Below are positions 9,201-19,181 of a stretch of DNA of 64,000 bases, one piece after another. Position 1 is the stretch's first letter. Each line of letters starts with the position of its first letter. The position numbers and the translations under genes were made by a program. Below the pieces are notes generated by a model, which saw only the letters and a program-made list of their open reading frames with translations, had not been told where the DNA came from and did no database searches. Source of the DNA: Tubiluchus corallicola (lineage: Eukaryota; Priapulida; Priapulimorpha; Priapulimorphida; Tubiluchidae); the NCBI GenBank assembly GCA_030141605.1, contig JAQGDQ010002410.1:1-64000 (forward strand). Direction: 5' to 3'.

Positions 9201-9992
9201 TCTATTATTCTCTATTCTACGTATCAGGGTTTTGCCTTTGTCAGTGTATTCCTCCAAACCCATTAAGTAAAGTAGCTCCTCGTAAAATTCTTTGTTGATG
9301 GTATTAGCATCGGTGGGTAAGTCCTTTTTGAGTAAAAAGTAAGGAGAAAGTATTTTGTAAAGTGTATCGGGGTTGGGGTCGTTTATATTGAAGTGGGTAA
9401 AGGTAATTTCTTTATCAGTGTTCCCTACAAAGGTTTGTGCTATTTCTTTATAAAAATAATCGGTGTTTTTGCTTGTTTTTTGTCCCTTCTCAAATTCTTT
9501 GAAGTCTTTAAGTAATTTCGTATCTCTGTAAAATAGCTTGTCAAACTCTAAGGCATCAATAATGTAAAAGTTGATATAGTCTGTTATGATAAAGTTTTTT
9601 AGGTTTTGGCTACCTTCTTTTTTGTGCCTTTCTCTAAGGTAGTAGAGTATAAGCTCGTGTAGGGCTTTGGTATTTAGGTTGTCGGGGGTAGGCATCTCCC
9701 TACTATCAGGTTTTTTAGTCTCTATCATTACCTCTACAGAACTTTTAGCCTTGTTACTATGTATGACAAGGTCGGTGCGTTTGTAGGTGTTAATATGGTT
9801 GTTTTGGTAGAAAGTAGTATCTAAAAAATTGGTAAGAATGTTTTTGTTGTGTTCCTCCGTTTCTTTGGGGTTGATACTGTCTTTAAAGGTGTTTAATGCA
9901 GTGGTGAAGTTTTGTAAGTCTTCTTTGGGTATAGGTAGCTTTGATAGCTTGCCTTTTAAACTGTCGTCTATGTTTTTAGGGTTATGTTGCAT
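6251..9992 (-). pseudogene. Type IIG restriction endonuclease/methyltransferase (Eco57I-like), frameshifted near the C-terminus
   Basis: The main frame runs from ATG 9992 to TAA 6561 (1143 residues). N-terminal nuclease-like motif: Asp74 then Glu91-Thr92-Lys93 (VMIETKKP, a PD-(D/E)XK pattern). Methyltransferase motif I is DPAVGSGHF near 525 and motif IV is NPPY near 809, as in N6-adenine methylases. A target-recognition region begins at about 960. After SMAFI the frame stops, but an open frame one base off (about 6580 to 6251) continues with SNYEKSEGRFITSILNSK...GYRLSNQYVENIPIPQL, the expected TaqI-like end of the specificity domain. The gene is thus split by a single-base shift at a TTTT run, or the read has an error. 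The main product lacks about 105 residues, so specificity or activity may be lost. The + strand is G-rich here, unlike neighbours. Confidence 0.85.
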
Positions 9993-10046
9993 TTAAGAAA
10001 CAAGATAATAAATTTTGGGTAAAAATAATATAAAATCCTTACATAT

Positions 10047-10268
10047 TTATTCCTTTTTTACCCTTTTGTATAGTTGTAATAAGTATTGAGTATCAGGGGT
10101 AAAAAGTTGTGTTACTTCCTCCGTGTTTAAGTGGTAGTTTTTTATTAAATAAGCCATTATAAGACCTTGTAATGGCTGGGTAGATATACAATGTTCCTGT
10201 AGTTTCAATACAAGTTCTAAACTATCTACAATAGTATCTATACGGTTTACTTCTTTATTTAGGTTCAT
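10047..10268 (-). CDS. Small hypothetical protein upstream of the restriction gene
   Basis: 73 residues from ATG 10268, all-helical in appearance, with no signal peptide or membrane segment. It lies 54 bp upstream of the type IIG gene on the same strand and 21 bp downstream of another small gene. I do not recognise a family. By position it could be a controller or accessory of the restriction system, but I see no clear helix-turn-helix. Confidence 0.6.
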   Translation of the reverse strand: MNLNKEVNRIDTIVDSLELVLKLQEHCISTQPLQGLIMAYLIKNYHLNTEEVTQLFTPDTQYLLQLYKRVKKE

Positions 10269-10289
10269 AACTAATTAAGATTTTAGGGT

Positions 10290-10508
10290 TTATTGTTTCT
10301 TTTTGTTTGCTTCTATATCTTTTAAGATTTGTTTTGTAAGAAGGGTAGCAAGGTTGTCTATATGTAGTTTGTAAATATCTTTGAGTTGGTTAAGGTATTT
10401 TTGCGTATTAGCATCTTGGGAGAGGTTAATACAGTGGTTAAGCTCTTCAATCTGCACATATAGAAATTTAATGAAAGGGTGAGCGGGTGGGGTATGTTCT
10501 TTTTTCAT
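10290..10508 (-). CDS. Small hypothetical protein, first gene of the restriction cluster
   Basis: 72 residues if started at the internal ATG 10508 (MKKEHTPPAHPF). The frame is open further upstream to 10631, but that extension is hydrophobic and unlike the rest. The body is helical with a coiled-coil-like IEELNHCINLSQDANTQKYL stretch and a Lys-rich tail. Family not recognised. Same strand and close spacing to the next two genes suggest one transcript with the restriction gene. Confidence 0.5.
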   Translation of the reverse strand: MKKEHTPPAHPFIKFLYVQIEELNHCINLSQDANTQKYLNQLKDIYKLHIDNLATLLTKQILKDIEANKKKQ

Positions 10509-10615
10509 AAGTAGAGTATGTTTTAATTTACTCTCCCCCAGTTCCAAAGAAGGTAATAGTTTAAAGTATAGACAAAAAATAAGCAAGGAACTGTAACTTA
10601 TTCGTTTTAGAGGCT

Positions 10616-10689
10616 CTGAGAAGCCTTGCATCCAAATAAATACAGCCCTTGCTATACTTACTATTCTTGGATGCTTAAAAATTTCTCAG
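10616..10689. repeat. Interrupted inverted repeat upstream of the restriction cluster
   Basis: CTGAGAA (10616-10622) and GCATCCAA (10628-10635) are mirrored by TTGGATGC (10667-10674) and TTCTCAG (10683-10689). It sits upstream of the first small gene and could be an operator, a hairpin or the scar of an insertion. The rest of the gap to 10837 shows nothing. Confidence 0.45.
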
Positions 10690-10837
10690 ATTTCTAAAAC
10701 AAGAATATAAGCTATTGCTTATTATGTTATTTTAAATGATGTTAATAGTGTTTTAAGCCATAGTTTTTTGCTTTGTTTGCTATAATGTTTAAATAAATAT
10801 AGTAAATAAGAGTAATATTAAAACCTCAAATAAAAAA

Positions 10838-11221
10838 CTATACCCACCCTCTTTCTTCATACAACTTATAGCCTATTTTCAAGGCATTGGCAATTTGCTT
10901 TTCTAAGATATCGTCCAAATTGCGAATGTGAAAACACGACTTGCCTTTCAACAATTTAAGAAGCTCTGACTGAAATACCTCTTTCAAGGAAACATCGGCA
11001 TAAACAGGCATATAATAAAACCCCACATAATGGCTCTGTATGATAAGCCCAGCAAAATACATTTCTTTGCGTTTCCTTCCCTCAACTACCAAATCCTTAA
11101 AAGACCACAAATCGTACTTACTATCAAGGTCAAACTTAGGCTGCAAAACACCCTCATACTTTTTCAACAATTCTTTGAGCCTATTAAAAATAACAATAAG
11201 CTTTTCTTGTTCTTCTTGCAT
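10838..11221 (-). CDS. DUF1801-family small protein
   Basis: 127 residues. An N-terminal helix pair is followed by the DUF1801 (YdhG-like) core: MYFAGLIIQSHYVGFYYMPVY, then KGKSCFHIRNLDDILEKQI and a helix ending KLYEERGW. The family has no firm biochemical role. It starts 8 bp downstream of the ftsY stop, so it is probably the last gene of that transcript. Confidence 0.7.
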   Translation of the reverse strand: MQEEQEKLIVIFNRLKELLKKYEGVLQPKFDLDSKYDLWSFKDLVVEGRKRKEMYFAGLIIQSHYVGFYYMPVYADVSLKEVFQSELLKLLKGKSCFHIRNLDDILEKQIANALKIGYKLYEERGWV

Positions 11222-11229
11222 AGCTTTTT

Positions 11230-12213
11230 TTAATTAAACAAAGTGTTTACAAATTTCTTTCTATCAAACATTTGCAAATCCTCCATACCTTCACCCACAC
11301 CTATGTACTTCACAGGAATTTTAAACTGGTCGCTTACACCAATTACAACACCACCCTTGGCCGTACCATCCAATTTTGTTATTGCCAAAGCATTCACCTC
11401 CGTAGCCTTAGTAAACTGTTTTGCCTGCTCAAAAGCGTTTTGCCCCGTAGAACCATCTAATACCAACAGTACTTCATTAGGAGCATTGGGCAGTACTTTT
11501 TTCATCACTTGTTTTACTTTGGTCAGTTCGTTCATCAAATTTACTTTATTATGTAGCCTTCCTGCTGTATCAATTATCACCACATCAGTATTGTTATTTT
11601 TTGCTGATGACAAAGTATCAAAAGCCACAGAAGCAGGGTCTGAACCCATTTTTTGTTTTACAATAGGTACCCCAACTCTATCTGACCATATAGTAATTTG
11701 TTCTACGGCTGCAGCACGAAAGGTATCTGCGGCACCTAAAAGTACTGATTTTCCAGCTTTTTTAAAATTATATGCCAACTTGCCAATAGTAGTTGTTTTG
11801 CCCACGCCATTTACTCCTACAACCATTATTACATAAGGAGTTTCGGACAACGACATATCAAAATTAATATCTTGGCTCTTGTTTTCTTCCAAAAGACTAA
11901 CTATTTCTTCTTTCAATGTAGCATTCAATTCATCAGAAGTCAAATATTTATCTTTACTAACCTTCTTCTCAATTCTTTCAATAATTTTTATAGTTGTATC
12001 CACCCCTACATCAGAAGCAATAAGCACCTCCTCCAGCCTGTCCAAGACCTCTTCATCTATTTTCGACTTACCCACCACTACACGTGCTAACCTTTTCAGT
12101 ACACTTTCTTTTGTTTTACTAAGTCCCTGCTCAAGTTTATCCTTTTCTGCCCTATTAGCATCAAATGCATTTTCACCTTTTTTCTTTCTTGAGAAAACAT
12201 TTAAAACTCCCAT
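11230..12213 (-). CDS. ftsY: Signal recognition particle receptor FtsY
   Basis: 327 residues. A short charged N-terminus and helical N domain (about 25-110) precede the GTPase G domain: P-loop GVNGVGKTTT (about 138), ADTFRAAAVEQ insertion-box region, DTAGR, TKLDGTAKGG and a C-terminal GVGEGMEDLQ motif. It receives SRP-ribosome complexes at the inner membrane for co-translational insertion. The long acidic A domain of enterobacterial FtsY is absent, as usual in Bacteroidota. The order rpmB-rpmG-DUF4295-ftsY is typical of the phylum. Confidence 0.97.
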   Translation of the reverse strand: MGVLNVFSRKKKGENAFDANRAEKDKLEQGLSKTKESVLKRLARVVVGKSKIDEEVLDRLEEVLIASDVGVDTTIKIIERIEKKVSKDKYLTSDELNATLKEEIVSLLEENKSQDINFDMSLSETPYVIMVVGVNGVGKTTTIGKLAYNFKKAGKSVLLGAADTFRAAAVEQITIWSDRVGVPIVKQKMGSDPASVAFDTLSSAKNNNTDVVIIDTAGRLHNKVNLMNELTKVKQVMKKVLPNAPNEVLLVLDGSTGQNAFEQAKQFTKATEVNALAITKLDGTAKGGVVIGVSDQFKIPVKYIGVGEGMEDLQMFDRKKFVNTLFN

Positions 12214-12310
12214 TATACTTTATTTTTCTGAAAATAAAAAAGACCTTCTTTTTGCATTACCAAAGAAAGCCTTTCTACTATATTGTTATTAATCCGAATG
12301 CTATTTAATG

Positions 12311-12481
12311 CTAAGACATTTTATTTTTCCCCTTTGCGAAATATTCTTTTACCTCTTCCAAAGGTATCATTTCTTCTTTGTAAGAATAATTTCCTTCTTT
12401 TTCAGATTTCATAAGTTTAAATATCTTTGCAAAGCCTCGTCCTCCTTTCTTTTGTAGAGTAGCAACAACTTTCTTAGCCAT
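12311..12481 (-). CDS. DUF4295 protein
   Basis: 56 residues from ATG 12481 (MAKKVVATLQKKGGRGFAKI) to TAG at 12311. This tiny basic protein is conserved between rpmG and ftsY across Bacteroidota, and the neighbours match. It is probably ribosome-associated given its size, charge and company, but that is inference. The gap to rpmG is 6 bp. Confidence 0.9.
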   Translation of the reverse strand: MAKKVVATLQKKGGRGFAKIFKLMKSEKEGNYSYKEEMIPLEEVKEYFAKGKNKMS

Positions 12482-12487
12482 AATCTA

Positions 12488-12670
12488 TTATTTTATTTCT
12501 TTGTGAGTAGTCATTTTCCTTAGAACGGGGTTGTATTTTTTCAACTCCAAACGACTAGGTGTATTTTTCTTATTTTTAGTGCTAATATACCTTGACATTC
12601 CCGGCATACCACTTTTTTTATGTTCTGTGCATTCTAAAATAACCTGCACTCTGTTTCCTTTCTTTGCCAT
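12488..12670 (-). CDS. rpmG: 50S ribosomal protein L33
   Basis: 60 residues, [21 protein letters not shown] then a [21 protein letters not shown] block diagnostic of L33. There is no zinc CxxC pair, so it is the Cys-minus form. It sits between rpmB and DUF4295 in a four-gene run. Confidence 0.96.
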   Translation of the reverse strand: MAKKGNRVQVILECTEHKKSGMPGMSRYISTKNKKNTPSRLELKKYNPVLRKMTTHKEIK

Positions 12671-12685
12671 ATTTTATTATAGGAA

Positions 12686-12928
12686 TTAATAGTTGTTGAT
12701 AAATCCTTTTACTTTTGCTTCCTTCAAGCAAACATTTAGTCCTTTTTTATTTATGTTTCTAATACCCGCCGCACTTACTCTAATTTTTATCCATCTATCT
12801 TCTTCTGGCAGGTAAAACCTTTTATCAAATAAATTGACTTCAAATCTTCTTTTGGTTTTTTTATGAGAGTGAGAAACATTGTTCCCTGTCATTGCTTTCT
12901 TTCCCGTTATCTGACAAACTCTTAACAT
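12686..12928 (-). CDS. rpmB: 50S ribosomal protein L28
   Basis: 80 residues. CQITGKKAMTGNNVSHSHKKTKR is the L28 signature, followed by RWIKIRVSAAGIRNINKKGL. It is the first gene of the rpmB-rpmG-DUF4295-ftsY run. Confidence 0.97.
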   Translation of the reverse strand: MLRVCQITGKKAMTGNNVSHSHKKTKRRFEVNLFDKRFYLPEEDRWIKIRVSAAGIRNINKKGLNVCLKEAKVKGFINNY

Positions 12929-13001
12929 CCTTATCCAATTTTATATTAATAGCAAAATATTTTGCAAATATCTATAATTTATTCCAATTTTCAAAATAAA
13001 A

Positions 13002-14045
13002 CTAAGAATTCTTTTCCAATTCCTCTACCTTTTTTTCTAATTCTAAAATTTTATTATTCAGCATAGGCAGCTTCCTATAAAAGAAATACAATCTTTTATA
13101 ATCATTTGCAGATATTGCAGGAGATCCCAGCATTGTCTGTCCCTCTTTCATTATCCGAGAAGTTACTCCCGACTGAGCACTTATTTTTGTTTTATTAGCG
13201 ATATTCACATGACCAGTAACACCCACCTGCCCACCAAACATACAACTATTCCCTATTTTCGTTGAGCCAGCAATACCCACCTGAGCAGCAAATACTGTGT
13301 TTTCGCCTATTTCTACATTGTGAGCCACCTGAATAAGATTGTCCAATTTAGCCCCTTTCTTAATAATGGTAGAACCCATAGTAGCCCTATCCACTGTTGT
13401 ATTAGCGCCCAACTCCACATTGTCCTCTATCACTACATCACCTATTTGAGGTATTTTTTTATAAATACCCGTCTTTTCGTCAGAGGCAAACCCAAAACCA
13501 TCGGCCCCAACTACAGCACCCGAATGCAAAATACAATTTTCACCTACTTTACAATTTTCATAAATATTTACCCCAGAATAAAGTATAGTGCCTTTTCCCA
13601 CCTGTACATTATCACCTACATATGTATGCGGATATATTTTAACACCTTTGCCTATCTTCGCACCTTTACCCACATAAGAAAAAGCTCCCACATACACCTC
13701 TTCCCCTATATCTGCCGCAGGATCTACAAAAGAAAGCTCTTCCACTCCCACTTTTTTCTCTTTTGCCTCTTCATATAAATCAAGCAACGAAGCAAAAGAT
13801 TTATAGGCATCTTTCACTCTTATTAAAGTAGGTTTTATCTCTTTCTCTAAATGAAAATCATCATTAACTAACACAATAGAAGACTTCGTTTCATACAGAT
13901 AAGAGCTATACTTAATGTTAGAAAGAAAAGAAAGAGTATTAGCTTTACCTTCCTCTATTTTTGACACATTATTTACTTTTACATCCTTGTCTCCTTCTAT
14001 CTTCCCTTCTAAAAAATCCGCAATTTGCTCGGCCGAAAATTCCAT
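13002..14045 (-). CDS. lpxD: UDP-3-O-(3-hydroxyacyl)glucosamine N-acyltransferase
   Basis: 347 residues. The N-terminal uridine-binding domain (1-100) is followed by a left-handed beta-helix of hexapeptide repeats (about 105-300) holding the catalytic His in [11 protein letters not shown], and a C-terminal helix ([18 protein letters not shown]) used for trimer packing. It adds the second acyl chain in lipid A synthesis, so this is a Gram-negative envelope. lpxA/lpxC are not adjacent; it stands alone with its own promoter-like site upstream. Confidence 0.96.
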   Translation of the reverse strand: MEFSAEQIADFLEGKIEGDKDVKVNNVSKIEEGKANTLSFLSNIKYSSYLYETKSSIVLVNDDFHLEKEIKPTLIRVKDAYKSFASLLDLYEEAKEKKVGVEELSFVDPAADIGEEVYVGAFSYVGKGAKIGKGVKIYPHTYVGDNVQVGKGTILYSGVNIYENCKVGENCILHSGAVVGADGFGFASDEKTGIYKKIPQIGDVVIEDNVELGANTTVDRATMGSTIIKKGAKLDNLIQVAHNVEIGENTVFAAQVGIAGSTKIGNSCMFGGQVGVTGHVNIANKTKISAQSGVTSRIMKEGQTMLGSPAISANDYKRLYFFYRKLPMLNNKILELEKKVEELEKNS

Positions 14046-14065
14046 AAAATCTTATTTTTATAAGG

Positions 14066-14098
14066 CAAAGGTAATTTTTTTTATATAAAAAAGAACAA
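14066..14098 (-). promoter_or_regulatory. Putative lpxD promoter
   Basis: Read on the minus strand: TTG (14096-14098), 22 bp, TACCTTTG (14066-14073), the Bacteroidota -7 element TAnnTTTG, about 20 bp before the start codon. Confidence 0.5.
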
Positions 14099-14221
14099 TG
14101 CATCAATTTCAAGAAACGACTAACACCTTAAATAACAGTAAAACATTTAATCATCTCCTTACAAAAACAAAATTAAATATAAAGTAATGTATCTATATTA
14201 AGTATGTTTGTACTAGCTTTA

Positions 14222-14374
14222 GGTAATGTATTAGGAGTTGGTAAGTAAGCAGTATGTCATACCTGAAAAAGCGAGTATCTTATACGTTTAAGATTTCTGA
14301 ATTTTGCGATAGCAAAATTCAGAAATAACACCAACATTGTTGTATTATTATCTGTTAATTGATAATACATTAAC
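14222..14374. mobile_element. Dispersed repeat, copy E: 153-bp MITE-like element
   Basis: Ends GGTAATGTATTA and TAATACATTAAC form near-perfect terminal inverted repeats. Inside is a perfect 15-bp hairpin (14293-14307 / 14312-14326, GATA loop). The minus strand carries AATGTATTATCAAT...AATGTTGGTG shared with copies D, A, B and C elsewhere. It lies in the 594-bp gap between lpxD and the SusC gene, which otherwise shows no gene. Confidence 0.65.
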
Positions 14375-14639
14375 AAAAAAAAACTTAACACAAGAACAAA
14401 AAAGTTATAAAAACTATTTCAAATTATTTAGATAAGCATTTAGCTTGCGATTTTTGCAAAACAATAGATTTTAAAAACTTGTGTAAATGTATATAGCTGT
14501 AAAAAACTAATTCAAAAGTTTGCAACAAAAAGAATACTGCATTATATTAGCAGCGAAAAATATATTGTAACTTTAATCTTAAAAACTCCATTAATTTCTT
14601 TAATTCAAGCATTTTTACAAACTATTGAAGATAAGCCTT

Positions 14640-17597
14640 ATGAAGTCATTAGTCTTAATGATTGTGATAATAGTTATAGCTATTACTAGATTATTTGCCC
14701 AAGAAAAAATTGTTACAGGAACGGTAAAGAATGAGAAAGGAGAAGTGCTTCCGGGGGTGAGTGTGCTTATTAAAGAAACGTATCAAGGTACTATTACCAA
14801 TGCGGATGGATGGTATTCTATTGTGACTACAGAGGGACAAGTGCTAGTGTTTTCTTTTGTGGGGATGAACTCGCGGGAAATAGTGGTAGGAGATAGAACT
14901 CAGATAGATGTGGTACTTTCTCAAAGTGATATTATGCTAGAAGAAACTGTGGTTGTGGGTTATGGTTATCAGCGAAAGAGTGATTTAACGGGGTCTATAA
15001 GTACTGTAAAAAGCGATGATATTGTAAAAATTCCTTCTATTTCTCCAGAGCAGGCTTTGCAGGGGAAGGTCGCTGGAGTAACAGTTACAAGTAATTCTGG
15101 TACTCCGGGCGATGCTCCTATTGTAAGAATAAGGGGGGTGGGAACGCTTAATAACGCTTCACCTCTTTATGTCGTGGATGGGGTTTTGTTGGACGATATT
15201 AGGTTTTTAAGCAGTCAAGACATAGAATCTATGGAGGTTTTGAAAGATGCTTCTGCCACAGCAATATATGGCTCAAGAGGAGCCAATGGGGTTATTATCA
15301 TATCAACAAAACAAGGAAAAATAGGAGATGCTAAAATAGACTTTGATTCTTATTTCGGGTTTCAAAATGTAGGCAGCTATATAGATATGGTCAATGCTAA
15401 CCAGTATGCTACATTGGCTAATGAACTGGCGGACAATGAAGGGATACCTCGTCCGTATGAAGATCCCTCTATTTATGGGGAGGGGACAAATTGGTTTGAT
15501 GAAATATTTAGGGTAGCTCCTATTCAAAATCATCAATTGAACATAAGTGGAGGCAGTGAAAAGGTGTTGTATAATTTAAGTATAAGTTATTTTGACCAAG
15601 TGGGGGTGATTGAGCAGTCAGAATATGATAGATTGACTGTGAGGTTGAACAATATTTATGAAATTAATGATTATGTAAAGGCGGGACATAATTTTTCGTT
15701 TTCTAAGTTTAGTAGTGACAATGTGCCTAATGTGGTAGCTAGTGCTTATAGGATAGAGCCTACTATAAATCCCATAGATGAAGATGGAAACTATGTCGGC
15801 TCGCAGGTGGGAGCAGCAAATCCATTGGCACAATTGGAATATTCAAACGATGAAAGTTTTGGACATAGATTTGTCGGAAACATTTATTTGGATATTAGTT
15901 TTTTAAAGGATTTTTATTTTAAGTCGAGCTATGGTTTAGATTTATCTTACAACCAAGGGGTGAATTTTACTCCAGAGTATTATGTGTCGCCTACGCAGCA
16001 GAATCAAGAGTCGCTATTAACTAAGACTATATCATATTTCAATACTTGGTTGTGGGAAAACACATTGACTTATAGTAAGGAAATAAATAACATTCATCGG
16101 TTCAATGTGCTTGGGGGATTTACTATGCAAGATTCGTATTACGAAAAGTTGGAGGGGAGTGTGAAAAATTTGCTTGGCGATACGGATGACTTTTGGTATT
16201 TGGTTGCTGGTGATGCTAGTACGCAAACGAATTTTAATGAGGCTACTAATTGGGCGATGATATCGTATTTGTTTAGGTTGAATTATACCTTGAAAGAAAA
16301 GTATCTTTTTACAGGTACTTTTAGGTCTGATGGTTCTTCTAAGTTTGGAGAAAACAATAGGTTTGGCTACTTTCCATCGGTAGCTTTGGGTTGGAGGGTT
16401 ACAGAAGAGAATTTTATGAAAGATGTAGTTCCCGTAAGCAATTTAAAGGTAAGGGCTAGCTGGGGGCAGATAGGCAATGATAAAATAGGGGAATATGCGG
16501 CCCACTCCAATGTAACGAATAATCTGAATACAGTGTTTGGCTCGCCACAGGTGCTACATCCCGGCTTTTTGCAGACGGAACTTTCTAACCCAGATATAAG
16601 ATGGGAAACGACTACTCAGATTGATATTGGTGCAGAAGTTGGCTTGTTGAAGAATAAGTTTTCTTTGGAGCTAGATTATTACAACAGAACTACTGATGAT
16701 ATTTTGATAGAAACTCCTATCCCTTATCTTGTTGGCTCTTCCAATGACCCCGTTATCAATGCTGCTTCTGTAAGGAACGAGGGATTTGAGTTTGTTGTTA
16801 GTTGGAGTGATAGTAAAAAAGATTTTAGCTATAATGTAACTTTTACGGGTACTACTATAAGTAATGAGGTTTTGAAACTGTCTGAGGGTAAAACTGAGAT
16901 TTTTGCGGGAAATATTGGTAATGGACAGTTGGTAACTATTACAAAGGTGGGTAGCGAAATAGGCTCTTTTTATGGCTATAAGGTGGATGGAGTGTTTCAA
17001 AGTGAGGAGGAGATAAACAATAGCCCTAGTAAGGAGGGAGCGAAGCCAGGGGATTTAAAGTATGTAGATTTGAATGGCGATGGTGAGATAACGGATGAAG
17101 ATAAAACGATAATAGGTTCTCCTATTCCTAATTTTATTTGTGGTTTATCTTTTTCTTGCACTTATCGCGATTTCGATTTTTCTATGGATTGGCAGGCACA
17201 GTTGGGTAATGAAATATACAATGCTAAGAAGGCTGTAAGGGTTGATACTTACAATTTTGAGACTTCTTATTTAGACCGTTGGCAGGGAGCGGGTACTTCG
17301 GTGAAAGAACCAAGACTTACTAATTCGGGCGATAACTATGAAGTGTCTGAAAGGTTTGTAGAGGATGGTTCATTTCTTCGACTTAGAAATATTCAGCTGG
17401 GGTATACTTTTTTGAAGGACAGACACGGTATTAGTCGATTTAGGGTGTATACGAGTGCTTCCAATCTATTTACTATTACTAAGTACTCTGGCTTCTCTCC
17501 AGAGATAGGAGGTGGCAATGTGCTTCAAACGGGTATAGATAATGGGGTTTACCCTGTTACTGCAACATATATTTTGGGGGTTAATCTAACTTTTTAA
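14640..17597 (+). CDS. SusC/RagA-family TonB-dependent transporter
   Basis: 985 residues from ATG 14640; a TTG at 14625 is in frame but ATG gives a clean signal peptide (MKSLVLMIVIIVIAITRLFAQ). Order: carboxypeptidase-regulatory-like domain (GTVKNEKGEVLPGVSVLIK), TonB box region VVVGYGYQRK, plug with SISPEQALQGKVAGVTV and IRGVGTLNNASPLYVVDGV, then the large barrel ending in ILGVNLTF. It imports glycans across the outer membrane together with the SusD 14 bp downstream. No anti-sigma or HTCS regulator is adjacent. The coding strand is G/T-rich, unlike the later + strand genes. Confidence 0.96.
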   Translation: MKSLVLMIVIIVIAITRLFAQEKIVTGTVKNEKGEVLPGVSVLIKETYQGTITNADGWYSIVTTEGQVLVFSFVGMNSREIVVGDRTQIDVVLSQSDIMLEETVVVGYGYQRKSDLTGSISTVKSDDIVKIPSISPEQALQGKVAGVTVTSNSGTPGDAPIVRIRGVGTLNNASPLYVVDGVLLDDIRFLSSQDIESMEVLKDASATAIYGSRGANGVIIISTKQGKIGDAKIDFDSYFGFQNVGSYIDMVNANQYATLANELADNEGIPRPYEDPSIYGEGTNWFDEIFRVAPIQNHQLNISGGSEKVLYNLSISYFDQVGVIEQSEYDRLTVRLNNIYEINDYVKAGHNFSFSKFSSDNVPNVVASAYRIEPTINPIDEDGNYVGSQVGAANPLAQLEYSNDESFGHRFVGNIYLDISFLKDFYFKSSYGLDLSYNQGVNFTPEYYVSPTQQNQESLLTKTISYFNTWLWENTLTYSKEINNIHRFNVLGGFTMQDSYYEKLEGSVKNLLGDTDDFWYLVAGDASTQTNFNEATNWAMISYLFRLNYTLKEKYLFTGTFRSDGSSKFGENNRFGYFPSVALGWRVTEENFMKDVVPVSNLKVRASWGQIGNDKIGEYAAHSNVTNNLNTVFGSPQVLHPGFLQTELSNPDIRWETTTQIDIGAEVGLLKNKFSLELDYYNRTTDDILIETPIPYLVGSSNDPVINAASVRNEGFEFVVSWSDSKKDFSYNVTFTGTTISNEVLKLSEGKTEIFAGNIGNGQLVTITKVGSEIGSFYGYKVDGVFQSEEEINNSPSKEGAKPGDLKYVDLNGDGEITDEDKTIIGSPIPNFICGLSFSCTYRDFDFSMDWQAQLGNEIYNAKKAVRVDTYNFETSYLDRWQGAGTSVKEPRLTNSGDNYEVSERFVEDGSFLRLRNIQLGYTFLKDRHGISRFRVYTSASNLFTITKYSGFSPEIGGGNVLQTGIDNGVYPVTATYILGVNLTF

Positions 17598-17611
17598 TAT
17601 TGCAATGTAAG

Positions 17612-19096
17612 ATGAAAGGAATAATAGTTCAAATTATAGTATTAAGTACTACAATGTTGTTGTCTTGTGGTAAAAGTTTTTTGGATAAAAAACCGTTGGG
17701 GCAAGAAAATTCTACCAATTATTTGACGGATGAGGCAAGTGCGATTAAGGCTACTAATGCTATATATAATAAATTGAGGGATTGGGATTTGCACGTGTTT
17801 GCTTATATTGGTATGACAGATATTATTTCGGATGATGCTGATAAGGGGAGCACTCCTACTGATGGGGATGCTTTTCAAGGGGTATTGGATAGATTTTCTT
17901 TTAATGCAGGAAGTGGACCTTTTTTAGATTGGTGGCGGGGTAATTATCAAGGGGTGAGCAGGGCTAATAATGTAATAAATGGTGTGGGAGATTTGGATAT
18001 AGAGAGCGGTTTGAAAGAGCGTCTTGTCGGAGAAGCTAAGTTTCTTCGAGCGTATTTTTATTTTAATCTTGTAAGGGCATTTGGTGGAGTGCCACTAGTT
18101 ACAAAACAACTTTTGCCCGATGAGTATAATGCTACAAGAAATACGGAAGATGAGGTCTTTGATTTGATAATTGCAGATTTGGAAGCGGCTTCGGAGGTTT
18201 TGCCTGTGTCTTATGATTTGAGTGATTTGGGTAGGGCTACGAAAGGTGCTGCTTTGTCTATGCTTGCTAAAGTTTATTTGTTTAGGAATGATTTTGTTAA
18301 TGTGGGGAAGTATGCCAAGGCTGTGATAGATATGGATGTTTATGACTTGTTTTCTGATTTTTCTACATTGTTTACTCAGGCTGGAGAAAATAGTGAGGAG
18401 TCCATTTTTGAGGTGCAGGCGGCGGCTTTCGAACAAGGAGGTGGGGGTTCTCAATACAACGAGGTACAGGGGGTGAGGGGAAGTCCACCAAATTGGGGAT
18501 GGGGGTTTAATAGACCTTCTGATGATTTGGAAGCGGCTTTTGATGCTGAAGGGGATGATATACGTAAAAGGGGCACTATTATATTTGAGGGCGATATTAT
18601 TAATAATGAAACTATAGTGGGAAGTGATGATGGTCAGGAAACTCCTATTAAGTATAATAAGAAGGCTCTTGTGGAGCATCCGCATCCGGGGGGGAATGGT
18701 AATGGTCCGGGGAATATACGCATATTACGTTATGCTGATGTGCTGCTAATGTATGCAGAGGCTTTGAATGAGAATGGTAGTTTGGGAGAGGCTCAAACAT
18801 ACCTCAACTTGGTTCGCACAAGGGTAGAGCTGTCTAATACTACGGCTACTAATCAGGAAGATTTGAGACAAGCTATTTGGAACGAGCGAAGGCTGGAGTT
18901 AGCAATGGAACAGCATAGATGGTTCGATTTAGTAAGGCAGGGTAGGGCTATTGAGGTAATGGAAAAACATTTTGAAGATCACCCTGATGGTAATAAAAAT
19001 GGCATAACTGTTCAGGAGAAACATTTAATATTTCCTATACCACAGAGAGAAATAGATATAACTGGTGGTTCGTTGCAACAACAGGAGCTGTGGTGA
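17612..19096 (+). CDS. SusD/RagB-family glycan-binding lipoprotein
   Basis: 494 residues from ATG 17612. Lipoprotein signal with lipobox LLSC (Cys19). SusD TPR-like pattern: NTIYNKLRDWD...ISDDAD, FLDWWRGNYQGVSRANNVI, LVGEAKFLRAYFYFNLVRAFGGVPLV, and the C-terminal ILRYADVLLMYAEALNE...WNERRLELAMEQHRWFDLVR block. It is the surface lid of the SusC transporter and binds the glycan. It is followed after 85 bp by the lipoprotein hydrolase. Confidence 0.96.
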   Translation: MKGIIVQIIVLSTTMLLSCGKSFLDKKPLGQENSTNYLTDEASAIKATNAIYNKLRDWDLHVFAYIGMTDIISDDADKGSTPTDGDAFQGVLDRFSFNAGSGPFLDWWRGNYQGVSRANNVINGVGDLDIESGLKERLVGEAKFLRAYFYFNLVRAFGGVPLVTKQLLPDEYNATRNTEDEVFDLIIADLEAASEVLPVSYDLSDLGRATKGAALSMLAKVYLFRNDFVNVGKYAKAVIDMDVYDLFSDFSTLFTQAGENSEESIFEVQAAAFEQGGGGSQYNEVQGVRGSPPNWGWGFNRPSDDLEAAFDAEGDDIRKRGTIIFEGDIINNETIVGSDDGQETPIKYNKKALVEHPHPGGNGNGPGNIRILRYADVLLMYAEALNENGSLGEAQTYLNLVRTRVELSNTTATNQEDLRQAIWNERRLELAMEQHRWFDLVRQGRAIEVMEKHFEDHPDGNKNGITVQEKHLIFPIPQREIDITGGSLQQQELW

Positions 19097-19181
19097 GATT
19101 TGTGATAATTGTATATTTATTATTTTTTGTGTAGCGATTAGTTTGAAGGCTAAGGCTAACGTTAATATTATTTAAAGGGCT

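Noticed and set aside
10509-10631. Upstream extension of the small gene at 10290-10508
   Set aside because: The added residues are hydrophobic and unlike the body; the internal ATG gives a protein similar in size to its neighbour. Kept as a possibility only.
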